Source of the DNA: Bacteroidota bacterium
GTDB lineage: Bacteria; Bacteroidota; Bacteroidia; Chitinophagales; Chitinophagaceae
Assembly: GCA_023415275.1 (NCBI GenBank)
Contig: JAEZLJ010000016.1
Location: forward strand, 1 to 56,628
DNA length: 56,628 nt
Direction: 5' to 3'
Made by a program: the position numbers and the translations under genes. This document shows, piece by piece, positions 16,586 through 26,083 of this stretch. The notes below the pieces were generated by a model. It ran no database searches. It saw nothing but the letters and a program-made list of their open reading frames with translations, and was not told where the DNA came from. Position 1 is the stretch's first letter; each line of letters opens with the position of its first letter.

Positions 16586-16617
16586 GAGTGTAAATTTTAA
16601 ACCTCAACATACACTAT

Positions 16618-17076
16618 ATGAAAAAAATGCTCTGCTTAATGCTGTTTGTTTTGTTTTTTCAATTCAACTCTTTTTCACAAATAGAAAAGGAAAGTATTGA
16701 AGCGTCCATTTCAAAGTTCTTTGATGGGATTTCAGAGATCAATGCGGATAAATTAAAAGCAAATGCTACTCAGGACTTTATCCTTCTTGAGGATGGAGCT
16801 GTCTGGAATATGGATACACTGATCACCAAAGTATATGCACGCAAAAACTCAGTCATCAAGCGGATCAATAAATTTCAATTTATCAATACGGAGCAGAATG
16901 GAAATATTGCCTGGGTTAGTTACCATAATACGGCAGAATCCTCACTTAACGAGAAACAACAAACAGTCAATTGGTTAGAAAGTGCCGTTTTGAGTAAGGA
17001 AAGTGGCACATGGAAAATAAAGCTACTTCACTCGACAAGGGTAGTACCGCCTAAACAAAATTCGCCTTCCAAATGA
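16618..17076 (+). CDS. Secreted SnoaL/NTF2-like protein
   Basis: 152 residues with a signal peptide (about 1-20, ending NSFSQ). The mature domain shows the SnoaL/DUF4440 pattern: an ISKFFDGISEINADKLKA helix, a DFILLEDGAVWNMDTL strand, a central R-I-N-K-F segment and a final TWKIKLLHSTR strand. It lacks the lipobox Cys of its upstream neighbour, so it is likely periplasmic. Probably a divergent paralogue; substrate unknown. Confidence 0.75.
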   Translation: MKKMLCLMLFVLFFQFNSFSQIEKESIEASISKFFDGISEINADKLKANATQDFILLEDGAVWNMDTLITKVYARKNSVIKRINKFQFINTEQNGNIAWVSYHNTAESSLNEKQQTVNWLESAVLSKESGTWKIKLLHSTRVVPPKQNSPSK

Positions 17077-17200
17077 GTGTCCCACGGATGTTACTCATAC
17101 TGAAAGAGACTCATTAAGGAAGAAGTTACCAAGGCAGCTCACGGTAGATGGACATATGATGTTATTGTAATAGCATTCAATTCAAAAAATTATACTATTC

Positions 17201-17614
17201 ATGGAGATCGGGGATTTCTTTACTATTTACCAGGCTTCAGTTTGGGCCAAGGACGTAAAAGCTATAATCAGGCTTTATGATGTGCAGGCTGTGATTTTCG
17301 ATATGTGGGACAAAGGGTTCATTATAAATTCATTAGAATGGAATAAATCTATAGAGGATTGGTTAGGGTCTTTAGGCGAAGAAAAGGTGAAAGTAGAATT
17401 CGAAATGATAAATATTCACCAATCCTTAGATGCAGCATTTGCGAGTGCGTTGATTTCATTTCAGGCTATCTCAACCGATGGCATGGTATTAAGGAGCATG
17501 AAGAATAGAATAAGCCTTGGATTTTCAAAATTTGAAGAAGGCTGGAAAGTGGTACATCAACACACTTCGGCTCCAATTGATTCGAATGGGTTGAGTGGAA
17601 TTTTAGATATTTAG
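17201..17614 (+). CDS. Cytoplasmic SnoaL-like protein
   Basis: 137 residues, no signal peptide, matching the SnoaL_3/YybH-type NTF2-like fold: FTIYQASVWAKDVKAIIRLYD helix, the buried DVQAVIFDMWDKGFI strand, and FEEGWKVVHQHTSAPID at the end, the W-x-V-x-H-x-H-x-S signature of this subfamily. Third of the tandem SnoaL-like genes. The 124-bp gap upstream contains a remnant of the intergenic repeat. Confidence 0.8.
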   Translation: MEIGDFFTIYQASVWAKDVKAIIRLYDVQAVIFDMWDKGFIINSLEWNKSIEDWLGSLGEEKVKVEFEMINIHQSLDAAFASALISFQAISTDGMVLRSMKNRISLGFSKFEEGWKVVHQHTSAPIDSNGLSGILDI

Positions 17615-17681
17615 CATAGAAAAGCATCTTATTTTCGGTCTCTAACCCTGTGATGCCATTATGAAAACAGATAGGTACTCA

Positions 17682-18746
17682 ATGAAAAAAGTTTTATCTG
17701 CAGTAATCTTTATTTTATCCTTCAACTTTCTTTATTCGCAAACAGACGACGCTGCGGATTTTGAAGCACGACCCACAACAGTTTATGAAGTGATGCGACA
17801 GGCAGGTGCGGATACCCTGGTTTTTTATTATAATGACAACTGGCAGTTGGTGAAGCCCATCTGCGGAACCATTTTCAGGACCACAAGGCTGGATACAGTG
17901 CTATTAACCTTTGCGGGAAAATTTGTCGACTATTATTCTAAAGATTCTACGATAGCCACTGAAGGAAACTATACTGATGGGAAAAAGGAAGGGTTGTTCA
18001 ATATATATTTCCAAAATGGGCAGCTTGCACAATCAGGTAAGTATACTAATGACAAAAAAAGCGGGATTTGGGAATACTTCTATGAGAACGGTACAAAGCG
18101 ACAAGTACTAGACTTCCAGGAAAATGAAATCCTGGTAAAGGAGTTCTGGAATGAAGAGGGGAAGAAACTAGTAGAATCTGGAAACGGGGAATGGTTTGGT
18201 TATGCTTCTCCTGAGAAGTTTATAAAAACCTCGGGTGAAGTTTTGAATGGACGGAAGAACGGAACATGGAAAAACGTGGTTTCTTTCCGGAACATGACCA
18301 CCAATATTGAAAAATACAAGGAGGGGAAATTGATCAGTGGGAAAATGATCTCACCTGCTGCAGGAACTGAATCATATAAAGACACCACATATTGCGTTAT
18401 TGAAAAAGCCCCCATGTTTGAAGCGGCAGAACAGTTCCAGATGAACCGCTGCTTCAAGAATCAAAAGAACAATTGGGAGTATGCCACTTACCCTGGTGGC
18501 ATGGAAAGGTTTTATACACAGATCAGAGAAAGAATAGAATTAACTTCTATTCGAGTAAAGGGTGTTATCAGGATTCAAATGACAATCGATACGGAAGGTA
18601 AGATGACGAACTTTAAGCCCGTTTCTGATATTGGTTATGAATATGATTTGATCAGGGCATTGCAAACCATGGATAACTGGACACCAACGAAAGTAAATGG
18701 CAAGCCCACCATTCAACCAAAAGTTATAAGCTTTGAGATCCGGTAA
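17682..18746 (+). CDS. MORN-repeat (YwqK-like) protein with C-terminal TonB-like domain
   Basis: About 354 residues from the preferred ATG at 17682 (an ATG at 17661 would add seven residues before a standard signal peptide ending in LYSQ). The middle holds MORN-like units (GNYTDGKKEGLFNIYFQNG, GKYTNDKKSGIWEYFYENG, LNGRKNGTWKNV), and the end resembles a TonB C-terminal domain (VKGVIRIQMTIDTEGKM...WTPTKVNGKP). Such two-part proteins occur in Bacteroidota and are often called antitoxin YwqK-like or energy transducer. Periplasmic or outer-membrane facing; role unknown. Confidence 0.75.
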   Translation: MKKVLSAVIFILSFNFLYSQTDDAADFEARPTTVYEVMRQAGADTLVFYYNDNWQLVKPICGTIFRTTRLDTVLLTFAGKFVDYYSKDSTIATEGNYTDGKKEGLFNIYFQNGQLAQSGKYTNDKKSGIWEYFYENGTKRQVLDFQENEILVKEFWNEEGKKLVESGNGEWFGYASPEKFIKTSGEVLNGRKNGTWKNVVSFRNMTTNIEKYKEGKLISGKMISPAAGTESYKDTTYCVIEKAPMFEAAEQFQMNRCFKNQKNNWEYATYPGGMERFYTQIRERIELTSIRVKGVIRIQMTIDTEGKMTNFKPVSDIGYEYDLIRALQTMDNWTPTKVNGKPTIQPKVISFEIR

Positions 18747-18927
18747 TGGTATCGGCTCTTATGAAACACCCGTATTAGTATTTTGAAAAAAATATTTCTA
18801 ATAAATGAAAGGTTGCATATAACATTATTGAGCAAGCCTGTTTACCCGGAGACCATAGTAAACTTCCGGAGAAACAGAATATGCCGGGAGAGTGGTATCT
18901 TGATATACAGACCCTCAAATCAGTAGT

Positions 18928-19272
18928 TTGAAATACAGCGTATACGTCATTGAGCTTTCAAAGCGTGTATTTACGGAAAACGCGAAATTCCGTGCCGCTA
19001 ATCCCCAATTCAATGGGGTGCTGGAGTGCCTTTATGTCGGCATGACCAGTAAAACTCCAAAAGAAAGATTTGAACAACACAAAAACGGGTACATCAATCA
19101 AAAAGGTATCAAGCTATCCGCCTACCTGCCACACAAATATGGCCGGTATTTAAGGCCTAGTCTTTATGAACACCTGAATGCAAAAAGTATGACCAGGCAG
19201 GAGGCATTGAAAATGGAAGAAAAGCTGGCATTGGATCTTAGAAGGCAAGGTTATGCTGTATGGTTTAATTGA
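18928..19272 (+). CDS. Small GIY-YIG-like nuclease-fold protein, TTG start
   Basis: 114 residues. The pattern YSVYVIEL ... CLYVGMTSKTPKERFEQHKNG ... MEEKLALDL matches the GIY-YIG layout (Y...Y-V-G, R and H on the helix, late Glu), with Val in place of Ile in YIG. No ATG is available between the upstream stop and the conserved first strand, so TTG at 18928 is the likely start. Stand-alone GIY-YIG proteins are usually nicking or structure-specific nucleases of unknown role. Convergent with the response-regulator gene. Confidence 0.65.
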   Translation: MKYSVYVIELSKRVFTENAKFRAANPQFNGVLECLYVGMTSKTPKERFEQHKNGYINQKGIKLSAYLPHKYGRYLRPSLYEHLNAKSMTRQEALKMEEKLALDLRRQGYAVWFN

Positions 19273-19306
19273 CTGCTTTCCTAAAGGCATTAGAAATTTG
19301 AAGGTC

Positions 19307-20047
19307 TTAATGACCAATTGCCTGGAGAAACTCTGCTTTTTTACGTTTAGATACATCCAGTACTGTTCCGTGCCGCATCACCACCTGTCCGCCATCTCCA
19401 CGGATGTATTTTTCAACATAATACTTATTGATGATAGTAGAATGGTGGATGCGCACAAAGGGATCTGGAGGCAGCATGTCATCAAATTCTTTCAGCGTGC
19501 GGCTAACAAGGTACTTTTGATTGGTGCATAGATAGATATAAGTGTAATTGTTACTCGCCTCCAAGTAAATGATATCATCAATATTGATAAACTGGAGCCC
19601 GTCGCTCGTGGGAATGGTGATACGTTTTGGCTGTTTTTTATTTAAATGTTCCAGCAGTAGTTCCAACTGCAGTTGTGCATGGCGGTTCTCCCTGTTTGAT
19701 TCTGCTTTGGCCACGGCTGCTTTCAGGTCATCTATTTCAACTGGTTTTACCAGGTAATCCAATGCACTGTATTTAATGGCCTTGATAGCATAATGGTCGT
19801 ATGCTGTAACAAATATTAATCCGAAGCTTCTGTACTTCAATTGCTGCAATAACACAAATCCATTGGTAACCGGCATCTCGATATCTAAAAATACCAGGTC
19901 AGGCTTTTTACTTTCTATCGTTGCTATTCCATCTTGTGCATTATCACAACGGCCAATGATCTCAACCTGTGGGCAATGCTTTGTCAGCTTTTCGCTTAAT
20001 GCACTCAGGTTACTTTGGTCATCATCTATAAGAACAGATCTAAGCAT
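19307..20047 (-). CDS. LytTR-family response regulator
   Basis: 246 residues: receiver domain (1-120) with phospho-acceptor Asp55 in LVFLDIEMP, acidic D8-D10 pocket and a Lys in YLVKPVE, then a LytTR DNA-binding domain (about 143-244; IIYLEASNNYTYIYL, VRIHHSTIINKYYV). It will bind direct repeats upstream of target promoters when phosphorylated by the cognate kinase encoded 10 nt upstream. Length is normal for the LytR/AlgR type. Confidence 0.95.
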   Translation of the reverse strand: MLRSVLIDDDQSNLSALSEKLTKHCPQVEIIGRCDNAQDGIATIESKKPDLVFLDIEMPVTNGFVLLQQLKYRSFGLIFVTAYDHYAIKAIKYSALDYLVKPVEIDDLKAAVAKAESNRENRHAQLQLELLLEHLNKKQPKRITIPTSDGLQFINIDDIIYLEASNNYTYIYLCTNQKYLVSRTLKEFDDMLPPDPFVRIHHSTIINKYYVEKYIRGDGGQVVMRHGTVLDVSKRKKAEFLQAIGH

Positions 20048-20057
20048 GTATCAATAT

Positions 20058-22163
20058 TTATTGAAAACAATTGATCCGTACGATTGCTTTTGTACCGGCA
20101 GGCATTCCTTCTTCTTCAAGGTCTGAAATAACCAGGTCAGATGCAATACCATCTTTATTATGCAATTGGATACGTTCCCTAGTGATCTCTATTCCATAAG
20201 AGCGCTGGTAAGGCTTGTTCAGTTGTTTGATAGCGTTAGCTCTTTTGCGTCCAATGCCATTATCTATAATGGAGTATACAATGTGTTCATCCTCAAGTTG
20301 TGCTTTCACTTGAAGCTCCCTATTGCTATCCTGCTTGTTGAGTAAGCCGTGATGAATAGCGTTTTCAATGAAAGGCTGTATGATCAGTGGCGGCACTTTG
20401 TAATCGCCATGCAGCAAAGCATCATCCGCATTCAGATCATAGTTGAATTTATTATTGCAGCGAAACTTTTCCATCTCCAGGTAGAGCTTCATCGTTTCAA
20501 AATCTTTTTCAAAAGGAACAAGGTTGTTCTTAGAGCTATCCAAAACTCCTCTTACCAGCTTGGCAAACCTGGAAAGACAGGTAGTGGCTTTGTCCGGTTG
20601 GTTGGTTTGGATCAGGTTATCTATGGCGCTGAGGCAATTGAAAATAAAATGCGGATTCATCTGGGCACGCAAAGCCTGCATTTCTAATTCAAGTGTTTTC
20701 TGTCGTAAAGCTGATTGTTCCTGTTCATTGCGTAACTTATCATTCTTTCGCTTTAGGATAAGATTACTTCCGATCATTATTGAAAATAAGATAGCAAGAC
20801 CAAAGCCCGCTATTAGTATGTTCCTGACTTGTAACTGATGTTCTATCTTCTTTTTGTTTAAGGCCAATTGTTGTTGGTGAATGGCATTGTTCTTTTGTAA
20901 GAGACTAATTTTGTTATTGGCTTCTGAGGCTGCAAGATATAGTGCAGTCCTTCCGGCATACTGGGCCGTTTCCATTGAATCTTTTAAGGTAACATACTGT
21001 AGAAAGTAAGTATAAGCACTGTCGCTCTTTTTCAACTTTTCAAATGTGGAGGCCAGCAGTTGAGCGGCATCTTTTAAAAACTGCTTGTTATCAATGCCTG
21101 ATGCTAATTGATATAACTCCCGTGTATAACTTAGAGAAGCGGGGTAATCTCCTTTACCTAGCAAGGCTTTTCCTGCCACAAGCAAAGAATACATGAGCGG
21201 AACCACATCTTTGTTTTGCCGTTGCTTTGGCAGAGTAGGTAGTATTTGTAATAATACCGAATCGTATTGTTGGTGAGCCAATTGGATGTCGGTGGAAAAG
21301 CCCCACAAAGAAGAAACAAATCTTTTCCTGACGGCAAGGTCAGTTGTTAGGGAATCAATATTGTGCCTGTGTTGATGTTGGTAATATAATACTGAGTCAT
21401 ATTGTTTCAATTGCAAATGGGCATAGGCGATGTCTTCCAGATGAGGCCAGAGCAGCACAAATGAATTGGCATAATGAAGAAATGCATAATAGTATTCCAA
21501 AGCTTTCCGGGGATCCCCAACCCGGTTACTACAACGGGCAATAAATGCCAGTGATATCGATACCAATAGTGAATCATTGATTTCCTTGCCAATCTGCTGC
21601 GCTTCTATCAATTGCTCAAAAGCCTTCCAGTACTGCCCGCTTTTGGCATAAGCAAAACCAATGGTTTCTAAAGACCATCCCAATAATGATTTATCATTTG
21701 TGATAACAGCGATTTGTTTGGCCTTCATGGCCGTATCAACCGCATGGTGGTAATCTCCCACCAGCGCCATCCCTAATGCCAGGTTTTTGTAAGCTTTGCC
21801 AAGTGCACGTTGATCATTTGTGTTTCTTAATGCATTGATGGCCCAGGTATTTTTAGATACCATTTTTTGAGGTTCTCCCAATAACTTCCCTAGTACATCT
21901 CCTTCCATCATCCATGCTTCTGCCTGTCCGCTTCGATAGCCTAAAGAAGAAGCTTTCCGCAAGGCCATCCCTGCATAATGGAGTGCAGAGTCTGCGTGGA
22001 TCCAATGGTAACAAAATTGTTCGCTTAAACTGTTCAGGCAATCTACCTCAGCGCGACCTTTTAATAATGACCGCCTGTTTCTCATGCTATCGATGCGATA
22101 GGTTTGTGCATCGCTGCCTAAGTGAATAAATAAGAAGAACAAGATGAGAAGACGAGTAGACAC
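20058..22163 (-). CDS. TPR sensor histidine kinase, LytS type
   Basis: 701 residues: signal peptide (1-19), a periplasmic array of TPR-like helical repeats (about 60-420), one membrane helix (about 445-468), a short coiled coil, the His_kinase domain with QMNPHFIFN near 500 carrying the phospho-acceptor His, and an HATPase domain (IQPFIENAIHHG near 600; DNGIGRKRA later). First gene of a two-gene operon with the LytTR regulator. The stimulus is unknown; the periplasmic TPR region presumably senses protein interactions. Confidence 0.94.
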   Translation of the reverse strand: MSTRLLILFFLFIHLGSDAQTYRIDSMRNRRSLLKGRAEVDCLNSLSEQFCYHWIHADSALHYAGMALRKASSLGYRSGQAEAWMMEGDVLGKLLGEPQKMVSKNTWAINALRNTNDQRALGKAYKNLALGMALVGDYHHAVDTAMKAKQIAVITNDKSLLGWSLETIGFAYAKSGQYWKAFEQLIEAQQIGKEINDSLLVSISLAFIARCSNRVGDPRKALEYYYAFLHYANSFVLLWPHLEDIAYAHLQLKQYDSVLYYQHQHRHNIDSLTTDLAVRKRFVSSLWGFSTDIQLAHQQYDSVLLQILPTLPKQRQNKDVVPLMYSLLVAGKALLGKGDYPASLSYTRELYQLASGIDNKQFLKDAAQLLASTFEKLKKSDSAYTYFLQYVTLKDSMETAQYAGRTALYLAASEANNKISLLQKNNAIHQQQLALNKKKIEHQLQVRNILIAGFGLAILFSIMIGSNLILKRKNDKLRNEQEQSALRQKTLELEMQALRAQMNPHFIFNCLSAIDNLIQTNQPDKATTCLSRFAKLVRGVLDSSKNNLVPFEKDFETMKLYLEMEKFRCNNKFNYDLNADDALLHGDYKVPPLIIQPFIENAIHHGLLNKQDSNRELQVKAQLEDEHIVYSIIDNGIGRKRANAIKQLNKPYQRSYGIEITRERIQLHNKDGIASDLVISDLEEEGMPAGTKAIVRINCFQ

Positions 22164-22279
22164 TTGAATCGTATGCTTATATTAAATATAAAAAATTCCA
22201 GTGAGATCTATTCCTGGCAAACTGCCCATGGCGCGGTTAGCCATACATGAATGTTCATACTCAAAAGTTATATCTATTA

Positions 22280-22804
22280 TTAGTAGACTATAGTTCCTTT
22301 ATAATCAATATACGCTTCGGTATGCCCTGGAAAGGCAGTAGTGTAGCCAGTAAAACCTCCCTTTGCATTTTGGAACCTCCCTGTTCCCCCCGTGATGGTA
22401 TGCACGTTGATTATATCCAGGTACCCTGTTCCAGTAGGCGTGGCTGTGCCCGTAAAGGTTGTATAAAACTCATCACCATTAGCCCCGGTAAAAGTTGCTG
22501 TTCCTCCTAATTGAAACGGAGGTGGCGTAGTGAAATTTACTGTGGATGTGGCCACAAATGTGCCGTTCCCCAGGTGTGTGGCATTACCGGTACCGGTAAT
22601 CCTGGTTTTTAAAAAGGGTGCAGGCTGAAGGATTTCAGATGATGTGGAATAAGATCCTTTAAAAGGAAGATCTTTCTCCTGGTTCATTTTTGCAGCAGGC
22701 ACCAGGTTTTCATTATTGGTTGTTTTATTGTCTATGGAGTCTTTCTGACAAGACAGTAAAAAGCACGCTGTAAATACTACTGAAAAGGTGAATAACTTTC
22801 TCAT
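22280..22804 (-). CDS. Lipoprotein with dirigent/allene-oxide-cyclase-like barrel
   Basis: 174 residues with lipobox FLLSC (Cys19). The mature region is beta-rich and Thr/Gly-rich with TGTGNATHLGNGTF, a GTATFTGANGDEFYTTFTGTA segment and the phrase ITGGTGRFQNAKGGFTG, which recalls the GGTGRFxxAxG motif of allene-oxide-cyclase/dirigent-like barrels. This is pattern recognition, not a database hit. No catalytic site evident; probably a cell-surface barrel lipoprotein. Single gene. Confidence 0.6.
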   Translation of the reverse strand: MRKLFTFSVVFTACFLLSCQKDSIDNKTTNNENLVPAAKMNQEKDLPFKGSYSTSSEILQPAPFLKTRITGTGNATHLGNGTFVATSTVNFTTPPPFQLGGTATFTGANGDEFYTTFTGTATPTGTGYLDIINVHTITGGTGRFQNAKGGFTGYTTAFPGHTEAYIDYKGTIVY

Positions 22805-23103
22805 TTTATTTGTTTTATAAGTGATGAATAAGATCGCATCGCATTTAAGCAGCTAACAAATCGATCTTTAGTGTAAATTATAAAGTAAGCAAGGCGGTGT
22901 CCAGCCGTAATGAGAAACCGGGAAGCTATTTTGAGTAAGTGGGAAAAATTGCACAATTGCTGTTATGCTCTTGCTCCTTAATGCAAGGTGGACATACTGA
23001 ATATTGGTACAGTAAACCAAGCCATTACATAGTAACTCTGTATTCGCGTAACTTTCATGTAGACTTCAAAGCTCTTCTGTATTACCAAACCCAATATTGG
23101 TTT

Positions 23104-24852
23104 ATGAGACAAAGCACTTTCGTTTGGATCATTTGTATCTTCCTTGGCCTGTCTTTTAAGGTAAGCTATAGTCAATCAAGCCAAACCCCTGATGCAACCA
23201 CTAAGAAATGGTGGAAGGAAGCCATTGTTTACCAGATCTATCCCCGCAGCTTTCAGGATAGTGATGGTGATGGTATTGGCGATCTGAAAGGCATCATCTC
23301 CCGGCTTGATTACCTGCAAAGTCTTGGGATAACTGCTGTTTGGCTGAACCCAATATACAGCTCCCCCAATGACGATAATGGTTACGATGTAAGCGATTAC
23401 CGCAACATTATGAAAGACTTTGGCACCATGGCCGACTTTGATGCCTTACTGAAAGACCTGCACCAGCGCGGCATCAAATTGGTAATGGACCTGGTAGTAA
23501 ACCACAGCAGCGATGAGCACCAGTGGTTTCGGCAAAGCAGGAGTTCACGCAGCAGTAAATACCGTGATTACTACCACTGGTGGAATGCAGAGAATGGAAA
23601 ACCACCCTATCGTTATAGCCTTTTTGATGTGAACCATGATGCATGGAAATACGATACGCTGACCAATGCTTATTACCTGCATTATTTTTCACGCAAGCAA
23701 CCCGACCTGAAATGGGAAAATCCAAAGCTCAGGCAGGAGGTTTATGACGTGATGAAATTTTGGGCGGATAAGGGAATCGATGGCTTTAGGTTGGATGCTT
23801 TCCAGTTTGCAGCCAAGGACACCACCTACCCACAGTTTCCAAAAGGTTTTGAGAAGGACTTTATAAAGTATTACGCTATGCAGGGGAATTTGCATGGTTA
23901 CCTGCAGGAAATGAATAAGGAAGTGTTGAGCAAATATGATGTGATGAGTGTGGCTGAAGGTGCAGGTAATTCCTTTGAGGATGCGCACAACCTGGTGGAT
24001 GAGGACCGCCACGAACTCAATATGGCGTATGCTTTTGATGGTGTGGATATTGCCAAACCCGAAGGCTACAGCATGTTACGCTTTAAAGAAGTCTTCAGTC
24101 GCTGGGACAGCGCCTTTGCTGAGAAAGGATGGCTTTCTATTTTCCTGGCCAACCACGACCAGGCAAGGATGGTTAGCAGGTTTGGCAATAATAGTCCACA
24201 GTTCAGGGAAGTATCTTCCAAAATGCTTTCCACATTCATCATGACCATGCGGGGCACCCCCTATTACTATAATGGCGATGAATTGGGCATGACCAATGCG
24301 GGCTTTGAAAAGATTGAAGACTTCCCTGATGTGCAAACCCGCAATGAATACAAGTATGCACAATCTACCGGTGCCAATTTGCAGGCTACTTTTCATCGCT
24401 TGCAATTCTCGGCCAGGGATAATGGCCGCACTCCTTTTCAATGGGATGAAAGTATCAACGCAGGATTTACACAGGGTAAGCCATGGATAAAAGTAACGTC
24501 CAACTACAAGACCATTAATGCAGCCGCCCAGGAAAAAGACCAGGGCAGTTGCCTCAATTACTTCAGGCAGTTGGTAAAGCTTCGCAAAGAAAATATGCCT
24601 GTACTAGTTTACGGAAAATACACCCTCCTGGACAAGGCTAATTCAAAAGTATATGCATATACCAGGGAAGGTGGAGATCAAAAGATGCTAGTCCTGCTGA
24701 ACTTTTCTTCTACACAAGCAAAGGCTAATATTAAGCTGAACCTATCCGGTGCCACATTGCTTTTGTCAAACTATAATGACAGGCCTGTCTTGTCAAAAAC
24801 AAATGCAACAATCACACTTAAGCCCTACCAGGCAGTCATTTATAGATTGTAG
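23104..24852 (+). CDS. GH13 alpha-glucosidase / oligo-1,6-glucosidase (exported)
   Basis: 582 residues from ATG 23104; the frame is open for 55 codons further upstream, but only this start gives a proper signal peptide (ending SYSQ). All GH13 regions are visible: DLVVNH (129-134), GFRLDAF with nucleophile Asp231, acid/base Glu285 in VAEGAG, and NHDQ with Asp352. The region-V motif QPDLKW is close to the QPDLNW typical of oligo-1,6-glucosidases, and a C-terminal beta domain follows. Acts on short malto- or isomalto-oligosaccharides, probably in the periplasm. No starch-utilisation genes are adjacent. Confidence 0.92.
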   Translation: MRQSTFVWIICIFLGLSFKVSYSQSSQTPDATTKKWWKEAIVYQIYPRSFQDSDGDGIGDLKGIISRLDYLQSLGITAVWLNPIYSSPNDDNGYDVSDYRNIMKDFGTMADFDALLKDLHQRGIKLVMDLVVNHSSDEHQWFRQSRSSRSSKYRDYYHWWNAENGKPPYRYSLFDVNHDAWKYDTLTNAYYLHYFSRKQPDLKWENPKLRQEVYDVMKFWADKGIDGFRLDAFQFAAKDTTYPQFPKGFEKDFIKYYAMQGNLHGYLQEMNKEVLSKYDVMSVAEGAGNSFEDAHNLVDEDRHELNMAYAFDGVDIAKPEGYSMLRFKEVFSRWDSAFAEKGWLSIFLANHDQARMVSRFGNNSPQFREVSSKMLSTFIMTMRGTPYYYNGDELGMTNAGFEKIEDFPDVQTRNEYKYAQSTGANLQATFHRLQFSARDNGRTPFQWDESINAGFTQGKPWIKVTSNYKTINAAAQEKDQGSCLNYFRQLVKLRKENMPVLVYGKYTLLDKANSKVYAYTREGGDQKMLVLLNFSSTQAKANIKLNLSGATLLLSNYNDRPVLSKTNATITLKPYQAVIYRL

Positions 24853-24885
24853 TAAGTTCTTCTAGTAAAAGGTTGCAGCAAAATG

Positions 24886-24921
24886 AAAAACCCCTGTATA
24901 AAATATATGCAGGGGTTTTTT
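24886..24921. terminator. Bidirectional terminator between GH13 and DUF6616-like genes
   Basis: AAAAACCCCTG (24886-24896) with CAGGGGTTTTTT (24910-24921). There are T runs on both strands, and convergent genes on either side. Confidence 0.9.
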
Positions 24922-24950
24922 CAGTGATTATGTTCGTTCGGGCAACTTTA

Positions 24951-25286
24951 TTACAATGATATCATTTGACCTATCACTTCTTGTGGTCCGTTTGCGGTGC
25001 CCATGAGATTAACCTGGTCAAAGTAATGGTACCAACCGGCGCCTTCTACCAGTTTTTCAAATCCTTTTGCTGTTTCTGTATTTGGGAATGTCCATACAGC
25101 AAAATAATCATAGTCTGCCTTACTGAAAGTAGTGTTGTCATTAGCGCCCCAGCTAACAATTTGAACACCACTTTCCACAAGCTGTTGAATGGCAGGGCCT
25201 AAAGCGTTCATGTAATTTCCTCTTTCTTCAGTAGATAAATCCAGCCAGGCCTGTTTGGCCTTCCATAATTCAATGTAAGTGATCAT
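24951..25286 (-). CDS. DUF6616-like small protein (dimeric alpha/beta-barrel type)
   Basis: 111 residues. Start MITYIELWKAKQAWLDLSTEER, a GVQIVSWGANDNTT strand, the DYDYFAVWTFPNTETAKGFEK segment and the closing GWYHYFDQVN fit the small ferredoxin-like barrel proteins annotated DUF6616 in Bacteroidota. ATG 25286 is chosen over a TTG at 25310 because a perfect -7 box (TATGTTTG) occupies 25308-25315. Cytoplasmic; function unknown. Confidence 0.7.
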   Translation of the reverse strand: MITYIELWKAKQAWLDLSTEERGNYMNALGPAIQQLVESGVQIVSWGANDNTTFSKADYDYFAVWTFPNTETAKGFEKLVEGAGWYHYFDQVNLMGTANGPQEVIGQMISL

Positions 25287-25307
25287 CGTTAGTTTTGTTT
25301 GTTTCAA

Positions 25308-25315
25308 CAAACATA
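25308..25315 (-). promoter_or_regulatory. -7 box TATGTTTG for the DUF6616-like gene
   Basis: Exact TAnnTTTG match, predicting transcription start about 15 nt before the ATG at 25286. No clear -33 element. Confidence 0.5.
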
Positions 25316-25454
25316 TATATTGAAACGCTATACTTTAAAAAACTTTGCCAGTTATAGGTAGGCGGTAATTTAGCTCTAGAGGGTAAAACTTTACTAGCAT
25401 AGCTTTACTATTGTTAGAAACAGCTATGAAATTAAAATCCTCTTTGTACAAATT

Positions 25455-25967
25455 ATGAAAGCAATATTGCAAACAGAAAGATTGCTATTAAGAGAGTTTA
25501 CAGAAGATGATGCCGCGTTTATTGTGGAATTACTTAATAGCCCCGGTTGGATACAATACATTGGAGATAGAAATATTAAAACAGAAGAGCAGGCCAGGGA
25601 ATATTTAAATAACGGGCCATTGAAAAGTTACAGGCAAAACGGATTTGGTTTGTATATGGTTGAATTGAAGCAAGACCAAACCCCAATAGGCATGTGTGGC
25701 ATCATTAAACGCGATACATTGAACAATCCAGATATCGGGTTTGCCTTTTTACCTGCTTACCATGGCCTGGGCTATGCACAGGAAGTAGCACATGCCACAC
25801 TGGAATATGCAAAAAAGACATTGGGGTTGCCTGTTATTTCTGCTATTACTCTTCCTGCTAATGAAAGATCCATAAGCTTGTTGGAAAAAATAGGATTACG
25901 CTTCAATTCTACCGTTGTTTTCCCGGGTAGCGAGGATGAGTTATTGTTGTATAATACCTGGTATTGA
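25455..25967 (+). CDS. GNAT family N-acetyltransferase (RimJ/RimL-like)
   Basis: 170 residues with the Acetyltransf_3 pattern: TERLLLREFTEDDA at the start, PIGMCGIIKR strand, PDIGFAFLPAYHGLGYAQEVAHATLEYA containing the acetyl-CoA-binding Q/R-x-x-G-x-A-like loop (here HGLGYA), and LPANERSISLLEKIGLRF. Enzymes of this branch acetylate protein N-termini or small amines, so the substrate cannot be told. A terminator follows 18 nt after the stop. Confidence 0.9.
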   Translation: MKAILQTERLLLREFTEDDAAFIVELLNSPGWIQYIGDRNIKTEEQAREYLNNGPLKSYRQNGFGLYMVELKQDQTPIGMCGIIKRDTLNNPDIGFAFLPAYHGLGYAQEVAHATLEYAKKTLGLPVISAITLPANERSISLLEKIGLRFNSTVVFPGSEDELLLYNTWY

Positions 25968-25985
25968 TAGTATGGCAATTATACG

Positions 25986-26027
25986 AACCGAGGTCACTCC
26001 TTTTGGGAATGACCTCGGTTTATTTTA
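25986..26027 (+). terminator. Terminator after the GNAT gene
   Basis: AACCGAGGTCA (25986-25996) with TGACCTCGGTT (26010-26020), stem partly extended inward, followed by TATTTTA. Confidence 0.85.
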
Positions 26028-26083
26028 TTACCCACATATCTTCAGTAAAGCGCCCAGGCTTTTACAGTGGGTATAAAAAACCC

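Noticed and set aside
15318..17200. Integron-like cassette array (short same-strand genes separated by related repeats)
   Set aside because: No integrase gene, and RYYYAAC/GTTRRRY core sites are not conserved between the repeat copies.
22939..23103. Longer start for the GH13 enzyme
   Set aside because: The upstream 55 codons push the evident signal peptide into the interior; ATG 23104 places it at the N-terminus.
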